Shown: positions 1 to 10,466, counted from the first letter of the stretch. The stretch is 64,000 bases of DNA from Dinghuibacter silviterrae (GCF_004366355.1 NZ_SODV01000001.1:3596001-3660000); one strand, 5' to 3'. Numbers and translations: made by a program. Notes: generated by a model not told the origin, from the sequence alone.

Positions 1-1
1 C

Positions 2-934
2 AAGACGTACAGGACATACTACCGGGTGGTCTGGCAGGGTGCCCTGATGACACCGGCCGATTTGTTGAACGTTTATTTCCGGGTGTCGGTGACCAATTCG
101 TTCAAAATGTGGATCAATGATTCGCTGGTCTTCAACCTCTACGCCAACGATCCTACACAATACGACGGATCTAACGCCGGCGCCTTTGTATACGCGGGTC
201 CTTACAACTTCCGCCGCAGCAAGATATACCGGATCCGGATCGAACACGAGGCCGGACAGCAGGGTGGGCTGGCCCATCTCTATATGGGGAGCAGCCCTTC
301 GGGTCCTTTCAGTGCCATTCCGACCTTCTACTTGTATACTTCGGTAGCGGCGGCCCAGCGGATGATTCATACCACGCTGACGCCTTGTATAGATACGAAT
401 GGAGTAACCGCCCAAAACGTTTTGTACAAGGAATTGTCGCCGTCCGTCGGCTCCCAGCTCCTGGTCAGCACCTGGGTCAAGGAGCAACAAGACTGCCATT
501 GTAAGACCTATACCCATGGTTCCCTTGCCGTGTATTTCTCGGACGTCAACGGAAACCCTGTGAATAACTACAACCCTGTGATTGTATACCCCTCCGGGAA
601 TATCATCGACGGGTGGCAACGGATAGAGGATGTGGTGACCGTTCCCGCCGGATCCGTCTTTATGCGTGTCGTCCTGTCGAACTACACGTTTGACGGGTAT
701 ACGGGAACCGTATACTTTGACGACCTCCGTATACAGCCCTTCAACGGGGAAATGAAGAGTTATGTGTATGACGACGCTTCGCTGCGGCTGATGGCGCAGC
801 TGGATGAAAACAACTATGCGACCTTTTTCGAATACAATGACGACGGCACGCTCATACGGGTAAAGAAAGAAACGGAACAGGGTATAAAAACCATCAAGGA
901 AACGAGGAGTGCCCTTGTCAAGGATATTCCATAA
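2..934 (+). CDS. C-terminal part of a large surface protein with PA14-like domain (cut by window edge)
   Basis: The reading frame is open from the first complete codon, so the true start lies left of the window; only the last ~310 residues are seen. The segment with KMWINDSLVFN and RIRIEHEAGQQGG resembles the second half of a PA14-type carbohydrate-binding beta-barrel. A carbohydrate-binding/jelly-roll-like stretch follows (GWQRIEDVVTVPAGS, TGTVYFDDLRI), then a short end (YVYDDASLRLMAQLDENNYA) typical of Bacteroidota proteins related to Rhs proteins. It is followed after 24 bp by a secreted protein and then the giant Rhs gene, so it is probably part of the same surface locus. The family call is by eye; substrate and anchoring are unknown. 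Confidence 0.75.
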   Translation, partial: KTYRTYYRVVWQGALMTPADLLNVYFRVSVTNSFKMWINDSLVFNLYANDPTQYDGSNAGAFVYAGPYNFRRSKIYRIRIEHEAGQQGGLAHLYMGSSPSGPFSAIPTFYLYTSVAAAQRMIHTTLTPCIDTNGVTAQNVLYKELSPSVGSQLLVSTWVKEQQDCHCKTYTHGSLAVYFSDVNGNPVNNYNPVIVYPSGNIIDGWQRIEDVVTVPAGSVFMRVVLSNYTFDGYTGTVYFDDLRIQPFNGEMKSYVYDDASLRLMAQLDENNYATFFEYNDDGTLIRVKKETEQGIKTIKETRSALVKDIP

Positions 935-958
935 ACCATTCACTTTAAGACCATACAT

Positions 959-1918
959 ATGAAAACAGGTTTTTTTATCATGGCTCTTGCCCTTGTTGGG
1001 TTGTCCGCCACCGCGCAGGTACAGACCCAGATCGTCGGCGACAGCGTACACATCCATAGCAATACGGGAACGGGGGAATTGCGGCTGGAAAACAGCACCG
1101 ATACCATTCCGGGGTTCCTGTTCAATACCGGTGCGGGCCGTACCCAGTTCAAACGGGGGCTGACCCGGATCGACGACACTACCTACCTGGTCGGGGCGGA
1201 TACGCTGCACATCCACGCGGCGAGCGCGCCCACCATAACACCCACACTGGCCAGCGTCCTTACCGCCGGAAACCAGGCCATCGCCGGGACGACCACTGCG
1301 CCGCCGATCGTGATGACCGCCGGTCCGATCACGACGACGCCCGTGAAAGGAGCCGTCGAGTATGATGGGGTGGGGTTTTACATCACGGATTCCCTGGGGA
1401 TACGACACGACCTTACCCAGACGAACCGGGTGTTCAAGATCTATACCCGGGATTATAGTCAAACGGACAGTACCCTTACCTATACCCTCACCAACTGGAA
1501 CGCGACCTACGTCAGCAACCCGGACTACGCCCGCAACATTTCTTCGGTGATCTGGTTCGAGACTACCGTTCCGGGCGGGACCAACGCCGGTACGGTGATC
1601 ACGGGGTCCCTGGCGGGTCAGACGATCTACACGCTGACGGTAACGGAGGATACGCAAAACGATGCCTATGTCATCGGGGAGTGTGTCGTCAACCAGGACA
1701 TCAAGTATCCCAACCTGTACTATGTCCGGGGCGCCACTGAGACCATCAACGGCGCGGGTGTGGTCACCACGACGAACACCGCCTACCGGATGTACCCCGA
1801 GACCTTTACGAACCCTACGCTGACGTTTACGATCTCCGGTTTGTCGGACAATTCCCTGATCCGTACGGGTGCCACCTATACGGTCGACAAGAAACAACAA
1901 GGTGACTGGCAGTATTAA
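959..1918 (+). CDS. secreted protein of unknown function in Rhs locus
   Basis: 319 aa with a clear Sec signal peptide (MKTGFFIMALALVGLSATAQ, residues 1-20). The mature part is rich in Thr, Gly and Asn. Its middle contains a segment (KGAVEYDGVGFYITDS) of the kind found in tail-fibre-like and surface proteins of Bacteroidota. The C-terminal half looks all-beta (FTISGLSDNSLIRTGATYTV). I do not recognise a named family. It sits 24 bp after the PA14-like gene and 13 bp before the next secreted gene, all in one direction, so these genes are probably cotranscribed with the downstream Rhs gene and may form part of one exported assembly; that role is inference. Confidence 0.7.
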   Translation: MKTGFFIMALALVGLSATAQVQTQIVGDSVHIHSNTGTGELRLENSTDTIPGFLFNTGAGRTQFKRGLTRIDDTTYLVGADTLHIHAASAPTITPTLASVLTAGNQAIAGTTTAPPIVMTAGPITTTPVKGAVEYDGVGFYITDSLGIRHDLTQTNRVFKIYTRDYSQTDSTLTYTLTNWNATYVSNPDYARNISSVIWFETTVPGGTNAGTVITGSLAGQTIYTLTVTEDTQNDAYVIGECVVNQDIKYPNLYYVRGATETINGAGVVTTTNTAYRMYPETFTNPTLTFTISGLSDNSLIRTGATYTVDKKQQGDWQY

Positions 1919-1931
1919 CCCTTCATTTACC

Positions 1932-2639
1932 ATGACCAGATTCATTCTCATAGCCTTTTTCATGGCATCTGCCTGCAGTGCGGCGGCCCAGGATGCGGCC
2001 CAAACCAAGGCCCTCAAAGAGATCAGCCTGGTGGGGGACCGTTTCCGGCCCGAACCCGGGGCCTTTGTCAGCTGCAATGTGGACTATACTTACGCACTGG
2101 CGTCCGATCCATCGCATACGCTGGATTCCCTGACCGGTGTTTACCGGCTTTGGGGGAGTACCCGTTTTACGCGGATAGGGCATACCGAGACCCTTCAGGA
2201 CGACAGCACGGTGGTCGTCGCCTATCATGACGACCATGTGCTGATGGCCGGGCCCTACATACCTGGTGCGTCCGCCGGCAAGGATATGTTTTTCGGCAGC
2301 CTGGATACCGCTGTGTTGGCAAAGGCCGACATTTCACTGACCAAGGGCGCGATCACGATCCGCTTCCCGGATTCCACCCGGCACTACAACTGCACCCTTG
2401 TCTATGACCCTTCCACGCATATCCCTAAAAGCATGACCTATGTCATGCCTGCATCGCCTTCGGGACCGGCGTTGGTGACCATGCGCTTTTCTGCCTACAG
2501 CAGGGCGCCCCTGGACACAGCCTCCCTCAACGTACGGACCTATATCAAAGTCGGTATGGATGGAAAGGCACAGGCACAGCCGGCCTTTTCTGGTTACCGT
2601 TTCATACAGACAGCCAACTTCCCTGTAAGCATCAATTAA
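1932..2639 (+). CDS. small secreted protein of unknown function, upstream of Rhs gene
   Basis: 235 aa. The start at 1932 is chosen because it begins a good Sec signal peptide (MTRFILIAFFMASACSAAAQ); the in-frame start at 1869 would put 21 polar residues before it and overlap the previous gene. The body alternates short beta-like segments (TRFTRIGHTETLQDDSTVVV, HYNCTLVYDPSTHIPKSMTY) faintly like the LolA/DUF4292 lipoprotein-carrier fold, but this is a weak impression. It ends 7 bp before the Rhs gene, so translation and export are probably coordinated with it. It could be a periplasmic or surface partner of the Rhs protein; no catalytic motif is visible. Confidence 0.65.
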   Translation: MTRFILIAFFMASACSAAAQDAAQTKALKEISLVGDRFRPEPGAFVSCNVDYTYALASDPSHTLDSLTGVYRLWGSTRFTRIGHTETLQDDSTVVVAYHDDHVLMAGPYIPGASAGKDMFFGSLDTAVLAKADISLTKGAITIRFPDSTRHYNCTLVYDPSTHIPKSMTYVMPASPSGPALVTMRFSAYSRAPLDTASLNVRTYIKVGMDGKAQAQPAFSGYRFIQTANFPVSIN

Positions 2640-2646
2640 CGGAGTT

Positions 2647-5600
2647 ATGAAGATCAAGTCATTCTTACTGTGCATAGCGTTGATGGCCTTTCTGGCCACC
2701 CGGGCCCAGGTGAATTTCCAGTTCCCGGGCATGCAGGCCCAGACGGCCCCGATCACCGGCGGCCCCCAGGTGGGGGACACGGCCGTGGCTTCGGACGCGG
2801 AATACATCGCCGACTATGTCAACAAGACGAGTTTGATTGACTCGGCCTTTATCAAAAATATCGTCACCTTCCGGTTGAACGAGGCGCTGCCGTTTGTTAT
2901 TTCAAAACCGTTTACGGCAGTGCTTACGTATAAAGTGTATTTCACCGGGAAGGATGGCAAAACTTATGACTCTGTTGGCAATACCCTGACGCTTACCATA
3001 CACTATGACACAGCCCGGGCCGCCACTTACCCGGTATCCAACAGCCTCGTTTTTTACAACGGCTACCAGGTGAAGGTCAAAGTGATCGGGATCACCGGGG
3101 CCGACGCTTCCGTCCTCCCACTCCTGGAGGTAGACAACACCGTACAGTACCGGAACTACTATAAGTTTGACTGTAGCAATTCTGCAGTAACGCAGTTGAA
3201 TATAACACAACCGGCCACTGCGGTTGGTTCCATACCCGACGAATTACCGGTACATTGGGCCGCTGTTCCCGGTGTAACAGGCTATGACCTGGAATGGACG
3301 TATATCGACTCCTCTGCATACCTCAGCGGCCGTTACGGACAGCCGGGAACGCAGACATTTTACCAGAATATATTTACCAACAACGCGACCCGGGTTAATC
3401 TTGCAGACACGTCGACCGGCTACGCGATCCCCCTTATTTTCGAGAAGCAGGGTATCCTTTTTATGAGGGTCCGGTCGGTGGAAACCCTGCCCAGCGGTCC
3501 CCGCATGGAATCGGACTGGAAGGCCTACAATACCTTTGGGTTTTCCGGTCACCAGACCAACCTGAACTGGCAGTCCACGACGAGTTTTGCGGAAGGTGGC
3601 AGGAAACTGTCCAAGGTGCGCTATTTCGACGGATCTTTCAGGGAGCGGCAAGCCGTGGCAAAAGACAATACGACCCAGACCACGATCGTCTCCGAGAATT
3701 TCTACGACTACCAGGGCCGGATCCAGATCAAAGTAATGGATGCGCCAACCATCAATACGCTGATCGAATATACCCCCCAGTTTAATAATGTCAATAATGG
3801 GGAGTACGACAAAAGCCACTACGACCGGCCGCTGTCGGTGTATACCTGCAATGCCCATGCGGATAGTATGAGCAGTATGCAAAGCGGTGCCGCTATGTAT
3901 TATTCGCCCAATAACCCCGAACGGGCGAACGCCTATAACCAATGGATACCCGATGCCCAGGGGTATCCTTTTTCGGAGACCAAATACCTCGACGACAATA
4001 CAGGCCGTTTGGCGGCCCAGGGCGGGTTAGGACCCCATCATCAATTGGGGAGCGGGCACGAATCCCTGTATTATTTCGGTAACCCCGACCAGACAGAGCT
4101 GGATGGGCTTTTCGGGACCGAAGCCGGTTATGCCAGCCACTATTTGAAAAACCTGATCCGGGATGCCAACGGGCAATACATGATCACCTATATCGACATA
4201 CATGGCCATACGGTGGCGACGGCGCTGGCGGGTAATGTCCCGGACAGCATCAAGCTGGACAACCTGCCGAACCGGAAAGACAGTGTACTGACAAAGACGA
4301 TGACGGACAGCACGAACAATATTGTCCGGGACCTGACCACCGAGTCCTCCAAAAGCCTGATGCTGACCCAGGCCGACAATGTCGTCTTCAATTATACGTT
4401 GCCGCCGTCCGTCCTGACACTGAAAAATTGCAACGGACAACCGGTGAACTATCCCTGTTTGTACGACCTCGTGATCACCGTTACCGATGATTGTAAGAAC
4501 CAAAAGACGGGTGGCCAACCTTTTGTATACAGCCGTCAGGGCATCTCTGCGGCCACCCCGGTCAGCTTCACGGTATCCCTGCCGGAGGGCAGCTATATGG
4601 TCACCAAAAGGCTTAGCATCAACCAGGCCACCCTCAATTATTACGCGGATACGCTTTTCCTTCAAAATAACCTCTGCCGGTCGCTGACCAGCTTTGTGAA
4701 CGCGTATATCGACAGCTTCAAGGTGACCCACCCGGGTTGCGGCAATACCGATTGCGGATCCTGTCTGGCCGCCCTGGGCACCTATGCCAGTTTCCGGGCG
4801 TCCTTCATCGCCCAAAACGGCTGGACCGGCATGACCATTACCGCCGCCATGGAATCGACCATCCAGACGGAATATAACCGCCAGGTCGCCAATTGCAACC
4901 TGCTTTGTCCGAAAACGGCCAACCACATCGACGAGGTCACCAGCGATATGCAGCAGGATATGACCCCGCCCTTCGGACAATACGCCGATTCCACCAAGAT
5001 CGATGCGTGGTCGATATTCCGTACTGTATTGATCAGGGTGCCCCCTTTCAGGTTCCGCATAGCGCAGTTTTATCAGGAGGACACGATTCATTACCTGGAT
5101 GAGAACGGTCAGTTGGACCACGTCTATATCAATGGGGTGGCGACCTTGCCGAACAACCTGACAAGGGCACAATTCGTCGACAACTTTAAACCTTCCTGGG
5201 CGAACGCGTTGCTAAAGTGTCACCCCGAATACGCCCGCCTGCAATACCTCATCAGAACCGTCAGCCGGGCCAGCTATGACTGGGACAACGACTTCAGCGG
5301 TACGACGACCTTTAGCGCCGCCTATGCGAAAGGATACCTGAACCCTACGGGCAATCCGGGCTTTGTACACCTCTTCAGCGACATGTCGTTCCCGATCAAC
5401 GCCCACCCGCCCATCGTGGACAGCTTCTTTATCCGGGACAAGCCCCAGCTTTCCAATATGAACGCGAACATGCAGCGGTATTATTTCCGGCCCAGGGTGG
5501 ACACGGCTTCGATCTGGGGTCTGGCGTCCGGGACCGGTTTTTGCAACCCGAACGACAAAGCCTGTGCCTTGTCCAATAAATATTTCCCCTTTTCGGACAC

Positions 5601-8600
5601 CTCTTCCTGTAAAGGGAGTGCGGATATGGCCTGGAAGTCCTTTATGAGTCTCTACGAGACCAGGAAGCAGCAGATCATCCAGTCTTTGATATTGGCGTTG
5701 TACCCGATGCCGGGCACGTTGGAGACCGACTTCCAGACCGGTGTCCATACGTCCGAATTTGAGACAAATACCTCCACGATCATCAGCGACAGCCTGGGCA
5801 TCAATTCTACCGACACCACCCAGGCCGGGTTGGCCAAAAGCAAGGCGGCGATTGCCGCGCAGATCAGCGGATCGGCGAACAGTTGTGCCGCCTATGCCAG
5901 CGTCTGGTGGAGCCAGCTTGCCTCCTGTACAACGGCAAAACTCCTGCCGGACTCGGCTGCCATCATCAACGCCCTTGTGACGGTATGCCAAAAGGGGACC
6001 GACGCCAACCACCCGAACGGCGCCAGTTCGATCGCGCCCGGTACCACCAATAATTTCCAGAGCTTCGACGACGTCATCGCCTATTATGTACACCAATACA
6101 ACCAAACCCACAGCGACGCCATCAGCACTGTGGCCTGTAACGGGGAGTTGATCCTATATCCTCAAAGCTACAGTGCCCCCAGTTCCCAACAGAACGTTCT
6201 GATATACGCAAAACCAGACTCCTGCCAGTGTTCGCGGGTGACGTCGCTCTATTCTTCGTATCAGGCGTTGTCTTCTTTTTATACCTCCTTTAGCGACTAT
6301 GTTCAAAAGAACCTGGGCGTGTCTATATCGGAGGGTACTTTGGATTCGCTCCGGTCCTTGTGCAGCGGGCAGATCTCCTGTGTCTACCTGGCCCACCCGA
6401 TCAGCATACCACCGGCCCTGCAATGCGGTTATACGTCCTCGTGTGTCAATTGCGCGGCCTTCCAGAAGTGGGTGGATTCCTTCCACGTGGCCTACCCGGA
6501 CATCAATCCCTCCAGCGATTTCACCGACAGCCTGCAGGTCCAGAAGAACCAGCTCTTCACCGCGTATATGAACAACAAGCTTGGTTTTTCCAAGACGTAC
6601 GATGCTTACCTGGCGTTCATCGACACTTGCGGCCTGATGTCCCCGTCACCCGCGCAATGCGCTTCTTTGCAATGGACGGTATACAACCCGGGCACCGGGC
6701 TTTATGTAGACGCAGACTTGTACAATGCGGCGATCGACAACCTCCAGCCTGCTGCCCAGTTCTTTACCGGGAGTGCCTTCCAGGGCCCTTCCAGCTCCGT
6801 GGCCGGTGACTATGTCCTGGTGGACAAGGTCGATAACATCCCCGTCCAGGACAGCGTCGTCGTGATGCAGTGGCGGATAAAACCCGCTTCCCCGACGGAT
6901 GTGGTCAACCCTGTTATCGAGACCGGCAACAACACCTATATGGGCGCAGTGTGGGCAAAAGATCCGGCCGATACGACCTGGCTGATCTCCCAAACGACGG
7001 TCCGTGTGAGCGGGGGATACGTCAACGGGATGGGGCTTCAGTCCAACAGCCACGGCCTGCTGGCCAGTTGGGTAAAAGTGCTCGACGCGTCTACCTCCGC
7101 GGTGCTGTTCTCCAGCTACTTCCCCGAGTCGGCCGCCTGCGCGGGCGCCATCACCAATACGACGACAACCCTTTGCCCCGACCCGACACCTCCTATCCCG
7201 TATATGCCGCCAACGGCGCCGTCCCCTTGTGCGGATAGCACCAACTGGGCGACCAGCCGGGCCATGAATGTCTATAACTATTACTCGGACTCCGTACAAG
7301 GCAGCTTCCAGAACGCTTATATCGGGCTTTGCCTCCGGGCTACCCAAAAAGAAAGCTTTACCGCTACGCAATCCATCGACGAATACCAGTATACCTTGTA
7401 TTACTACGACCAGGCCGGTAACTTGGTCAAAACGGTACCGCCTGCCGGGGTGGCGCGGAACTATGACCCCACCTGGCTCAAACAGGTGGACCTGGCAAGG
7501 GCCAACGGCCAGGCGCTGACGCCCGCCCATACACTCATCACCCAGTACCGGTACAACACGGTCAACAAAATGACCACCAGCCAGACGCCGGACGAAGGAA
7601 CCGCCGCCTTTTGGTACGACCGGGAACAACGGGGCGTGTTGAATCAAAATGCCAAACAACGCGTGGAAGGGAACAATTATAGTTATAATATTTACGACGC
7701 TCTTGACCGGAAGATCGAAACCGGGCAAATCAACAACGCGTCCGGGGCCGTGGCGGCCACCGTAACCCAGACACCCGTGTCGTTACAACGGTGGCTGGCG
7801 AACAACACCGCCAACCGGTATATGGTGACGACCACCGTATACGACCAGGCGGGACCGTCTTCGATCGGTCCGTGGCTGACCCAGGATCCGTCAACGCTGC
7901 GCAACCGGGTATCGTATAAAACCATGGCCCCGGGCCAAAGCGGCGTACAGCCCTTGTATACGACCTACTATAGTTACGACATCGACGGCAATATAAAAAG
8001 CGTCCTCCAAGACTACGGAACGACGGGGCCCATGCCCGCCAGCGGTCAGCGGTACAAACGGGTCGATTACCAATACGACCTTATCTGCGGGCGTATCGAT
8101 GCGGTTCTTTACCAGGTCGGTAAACCGGACGCCTATATGCAGTTCAACCTGTACGATGCCGGGAACCGCGTGACGGATGTGTTCACCTCGTCGGACTCGG
8201 TCACGATCGAACACGAGGCCAACTACAGCTATTACAAACACGGACAGGTTGCCCGCTACCTGTTGGGCGAAAACCAGGTGCAGGGGGTAGACGTCGCCTT
8301 CACCCTCCAGGGATGGCTCAAAGGGATCAACAGCACCAGCCTGAATCCCGCCGCCGATATGGGCGCGGACGGCGCCGGTACCAACCAGGCGACCCGGTAT
8401 GTCGGCCAGGATGCGTTCGGGTTAAGCATGAACTACTTTGACGGAGATTATGCATCCATTACAAACACTGCCGTGTTCAACGGCTGGAAACAGGCCCTGG
8501 GCGCTGCTTACAAACCGTTGTATAACGGGAACATCAGCAGCAGTGCCCTAAATATCGGTGCCTTTAACAGCGCCAGGATGTATGCCTATACCTATGACCA

Positions 8601-10464
8601 GCTGAACCGGATCACGGCCATGGACGTATCGACGGGTAGTGCCCCCGGTACGGGGACCAACCTTTGGGACAATGGGCTGACCGGTACGGGCGAATACAAG
8701 GAGCGCGTCGCGTATGACGCCAACGGCAATATCCTCCGGTACTTCCGCAATGGGTATGGCAATACGCTGGGGATGGATAGCCTGGTCTATGCCTATACAC
8801 CCGGGACGAATCGCCTGGACCATATCCATGATTCCGTCCCGGCGGGCAATTATCCCAATGATATAGACAACCAGGTTCCGCTCAACTACGGCTATGACGC
8901 CATAGGCGATTTGACCAGCGACCGCCAGTCCCAGATCAACGCAATCACCTGGACGGTCTATGGCAAAATAGCCACGATCCAGAAGACCACGGGGACGATC
9001 AGTTATCAATACGATGCCGCACTCCACCGGATCGGCAAGAGTTCCCTTGGCACCAATACCTGGTACGTCACCGACGCCATGGGTGAGGTACTGGCCGTGT
9101 ACAGCGGCAACGGTATGGCGCGGCAGGAGCAATATATGTATGGCCGCCGCCGCCTGGGTGTCATCGACAATCCCGCCGGGGGCACGGGTACGAGCCAGTA
9201 CCTCGGCAGTAAGCTGGGGACGGGTACCGTCTTTAGCTTTATAAGGGGGAATAAACGCTTTGAATTGTCCAACCAACTGGGGAACGTCCTCGTCACGGTC
9301 TCCGACCGGAAGCTGGCCGTGCCGGGGCCCGATGGCAGCACCGTGGCCTACTATCAGCCGCTGGTCATCAATGCCCAGGACTATTATCCCTTCGGCAGCC
9401 TGATGCCCGGCCGGAATATGGCCTTGACCGGCACGGGTCTTTACCGGTATGGTTTTAACGGCAAGGAGAACGACAATGACGTCAAGGGTGAAGGGGACCA
9501 GCAGGACTATGGTATGCGGATCTATGACCCGAGGGTGGGGCGTTTCCTCAGCGGAGACCCGATGGCGGCCCAGTTCCCAGACCTGTCGCCTTACCAGTTC
9601 GCCAGCAACCGGCCCATACAAGGGGTGGACCTGGATGGTCTGGAATTCTTCTGGGATGCCAAAAGGTACGGGGGGGCACAACCCATGTACCTATTCGATC
9701 ATAATTTTTCCCTTGCCAACGAGAAATTCACCTGGAAAGTCTTTCAACCGCAACTGGGCAAAGACAATATAGACGACCAGGAGTACATCGAAAAAGCATT
9801 TGATGTAGAAGAGGAAAACGAGTTGGAAGACCCCCCGGGTGCAAAAGCGGAAAATAATCCCAGTGACCCGAAAAGCCAATGGAGAGAATGGAGCGAACAA
9901 AGGGAAAAGGTAGACGGCGTAGGAGATGGTATAGGGCTGGCCATATCCATTTTCAAGGAGACCAATAAGCTCATCAAGATCTGGGGTCATATGGATTTGT
10001 TTCAAAAGGCTTCGGGAAGCCTGATTGCTGTCGCCCAGGCGGAAGTATTGGTCACCAATGCGATCGAGTCGAAGGGCTTCCCCAGCAAATTCAGAAACGA
10101 TCCCGCTGATAACAAGCTCAACCGGGAATTGCTGGGTAACCTTGCCAACTACCTGGTGACCGGGGAACCGCCCATTGATTACCCGCAGGATTACCAGGAC
10201 CTGATCAAGGCATGGGGGAATCTGCTTCTGAAAAAGCAGGATGCGATCAATAAGAAGAATGATTCACCCGGTTATGACTTTAGTAAGGAGAAAACGGTGT
10301 TCATCACCGTTAGACAGGCCGATGGTGTAACAAAGCAAATCGCGTTGCCCAATTCACCCGATCCGGATTTGTTAGACGCATATAAAAAACTGGAGGCCAT
10401 CAGCTCCGGTGAATTGCATAGCAAGAACAACGAAGTCCACGTGAAGGCGACGCCGCAATGGTAA
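2647..10464 (+). CDS. giant Rhs-repeat protein with variable C-terminal domain
   Basis: 2605 aa with a Sec signal peptide (MKIKSFLLCIALMAFLATRAQ). The first ~1500 residues are Cys-containing and all-beta, with a segment near residues 290-380 (SKVRYFDGSFRERQ, YDYQGRIQIKV) like the DUF6443-type N-terminus of Bacteroidota Rhs proteins. YD/Rhs repeats run from about residue 1570 (YQYTLYYYDQAGNLVK, YRYNTVNKMTTSQTPDEGTA) to the core end near 2280-2335, where NGKENDN, YGMRIYDPRVGRFLSGDP and PIQGVDLDGLE form the classic Rhs-associated core. About 270 residues follow. They are Lys/Glu/Asn-rich, visibly less GC-rich than the core, and match no domain I know, which is the usual place of a swappable toxin tip. 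No immunity-like gene follows: a convergent gene ends 2 bp away. A surface role without toxicity is the alternative. Confidence 0.92.
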   Translation: MKIKSFLLCIALMAFLATRAQVNFQFPGMQAQTAPITGGPQVGDTAVASDAEYIADYVNKTSLIDSAFIKNIVTFRLNEALPFVISKPFTAVLTYKVYFTGKDGKTYDSVGNTLTLTIHYDTARAATYPVSNSLVFYNGYQVKVKVIGITGADASVLPLLEVDNTVQYRNYYKFDCSNSAVTQLNITQPATAVGSIPDELPVHWAAVPGVTGYDLEWTYIDSSAYLSGRYGQPGTQTFYQNIFTNNATRVNLADTSTGYAIPLIFEKQGILFMRVRSVETLPSGPRMESDWKAYNTFGFSGHQTNLNWQSTTSFAEGGRKLSKVRYFDGSFRERQAVAKDNTTQTTIVSENFYDYQGRIQIKVMDAPTINTLIEYTPQFNNVNNGEYDKSHYDRPLSVYTCNAHADSMSSMQSGAAMYYSPNNPERANAYNQWIPDAQGYPFSETKYLDDNTGRLAAQGGLGPHHQLGSGHESLYYFGNPDQTELDGLFGTEAGYASHYLKNLIRDANGQYMITYIDIHGHTVATALAGNVPDSIKLDNLPNRKDSVLTKTMTDSTNNIVRDLTTESSKSLMLTQADNVVFNYTLPPSVLTLKNCNGQPVNYPCLYDLVITVTDDCKNQKTGGQPFVYSRQGISAATPVSFTVSLPEGSYMVTKRLSINQATLNYYADTLFLQNNLCRSLTSFVNAYIDSFKVTHPGCGNTDCGSCLAALGTYASFRASFIAQNGWTGMTITAAMESTIQTEYNRQVANCNLLCPKTANHIDEVTSDMQQDMTPPFGQYADSTKIDAWSIFRTVLIRVPPFRFRIAQFYQEDTIHYLDENGQLDHVYINGVATLPNNLTRAQFVDNFKPSWANALLKCHPEYARLQYLIRTVSRASYDWDNDFSGTTTFSAAYAKGYLNPTGNPGFVHLFSDMSFPINAHPPIVDSFFIRDKPQLSNMNANMQRYYFRPRVDTASIWGLASGTGFCNPNDKACALSNKYFPFSDTSSCKGSADMAWKSFMSLYETRKQQIIQSLILALYPMPGTLETDFQTGVHTSEFETNTSTIISDSLGINSTDTTQAGLAKSKAAIAAQISGSANSCAAYASVWWSQLASCTTAKLLPDSAAIINALVTVCQKGTDANHPNGASSIAPGTTNNFQSFDDVIAYYVHQYNQTHSDAISTVACNGELILYPQSYSAPSSQQNVLIYAKPDSCQCSRVTSLYSSYQALSSFYTSFSDYVQKNLGVSISEGTLDSLRSLCSGQISCVYLAHPISIPPALQCGYTSSCVNCAAFQKWVDSFHVAYPDINPSSDFTDSLQVQKNQLFTAYMNNKLGFSKTYDAYLAFIDTCGLMSPSPAQCASLQWTVYNPGTGLYVDADLYNAAIDNLQPAAQFFTGSAFQGPSSSVAGDYVLVDKVDNIPVQDSVVVMQWRIKPASPTDVVNPVIETGNNTYMGAVWAKDPADTTWLISQTTVRVSGGYVNGMGLQSNSHGLLASWVKVLDASTSAVLFSSYFPESAACAGAITNTTTTLCPDPTPPIPYMPPTAPSPCADSTNWATSRAMNVYNYYSDSVQGSFQNAYIGLCLRATQKESFTATQSIDEYQYTLYYYDQAGNLVKTVPPAGVARNYDPTWLKQVDLARANGQALTPAHTLITQYRYNTVNKMTTSQTPDEGTAAFWYDREQRGVLNQNAKQRVEGNNYSYNIYDALDRKIETGQINNASGAVAATVTQTPVSLQRWLANNTANRYMVTTTVYDQAGPSSIGPWLTQDPSTLRNRVSYKTMAPGQSGVQPLYTTYYSYDIDGNIKSVLQDYGTTGPMPASGQRYKRVDYQYDLICGRIDAVLYQVGKPDAYMQFNLYDAGNRVTDVFTSSDSVTIEHEANYSYYKHGQVARYLLGENQVQGVDVAFTLQGWLKGINSTSLNPAADMGADGAGTNQATRYVGQDAFGLSMNYFDGDYASITNTAVFNGWKQALGAAYKPLYNGNISSSALNIGAFNSARMYAYTYDQLNRITAMDVSTGSAPGTGTNLWDNGLTGTGEYKERVAYDANGNILRYFRNGYGNTLGMDSLVYAYTPGTNRLDHIHDSVPAGNYPNDIDNQVPLNYGYDAIGDLTSDRQSQINAITWTVYGKIATIQKTTGTISYQYDAALHRIGKSSLGTNTWYVTDAMGEVLAVYSGNGMARQEQYMYGRRRLGVIDNPAGGTGTSQYLGSKLGTGTVFSFIRGNKRFELSNQLGNVLVTVSDRKLAVPGPDGSTVAYYQPLVINAQDYYPFGSLMPGRNMALTGTGLYRYGFNGKENDNDVKGEGDQQDYGMRIYDPRVGRFLSGDPMAAQFPDLSPYQFASNRPIQGVDLDGLEFFWDAKRYGGAQPMYLFDHNFSLANEKFTWKVFQPQLGKDNIDDQEYIEKAFDVEEENELEDPPGAKAENNPSDPKSQWREWSEQREKVDGVGDGIGLAISIFKETNKLIKIWGHMDLFQKASGSLIAVAQAEVLVTNAIESKGFPSKFRNDPADNKLNRELLGNLANYLVTGEPPIDYPQDYQDLIKAWGNLLLKKQDAINKKNDSPGYDFSKEKTVFITVRQADGVTKQIALPNSPDPDLLDAYKKLEAISSGELHSKNNEVHVKATPQW

Positions 10465-10466
10465 GA

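Noticed and set aside
1869-1931. Earlier start for the 235-aa secreted protein
   Set aside because: It overlaps the preceding gene and would place 21 polar residues before the signal peptide; 1932 is clearly better.
4027-5172. Long open frame antisense to the Rhs gene (also 8548-9681)
   Set aside because: Long antisense frames are expected in GC-rich coding DNA; the translations are Arg/Gly/Val/His-rich with no domain and no initiation signal, and the sense strand has clear Rhs motifs.
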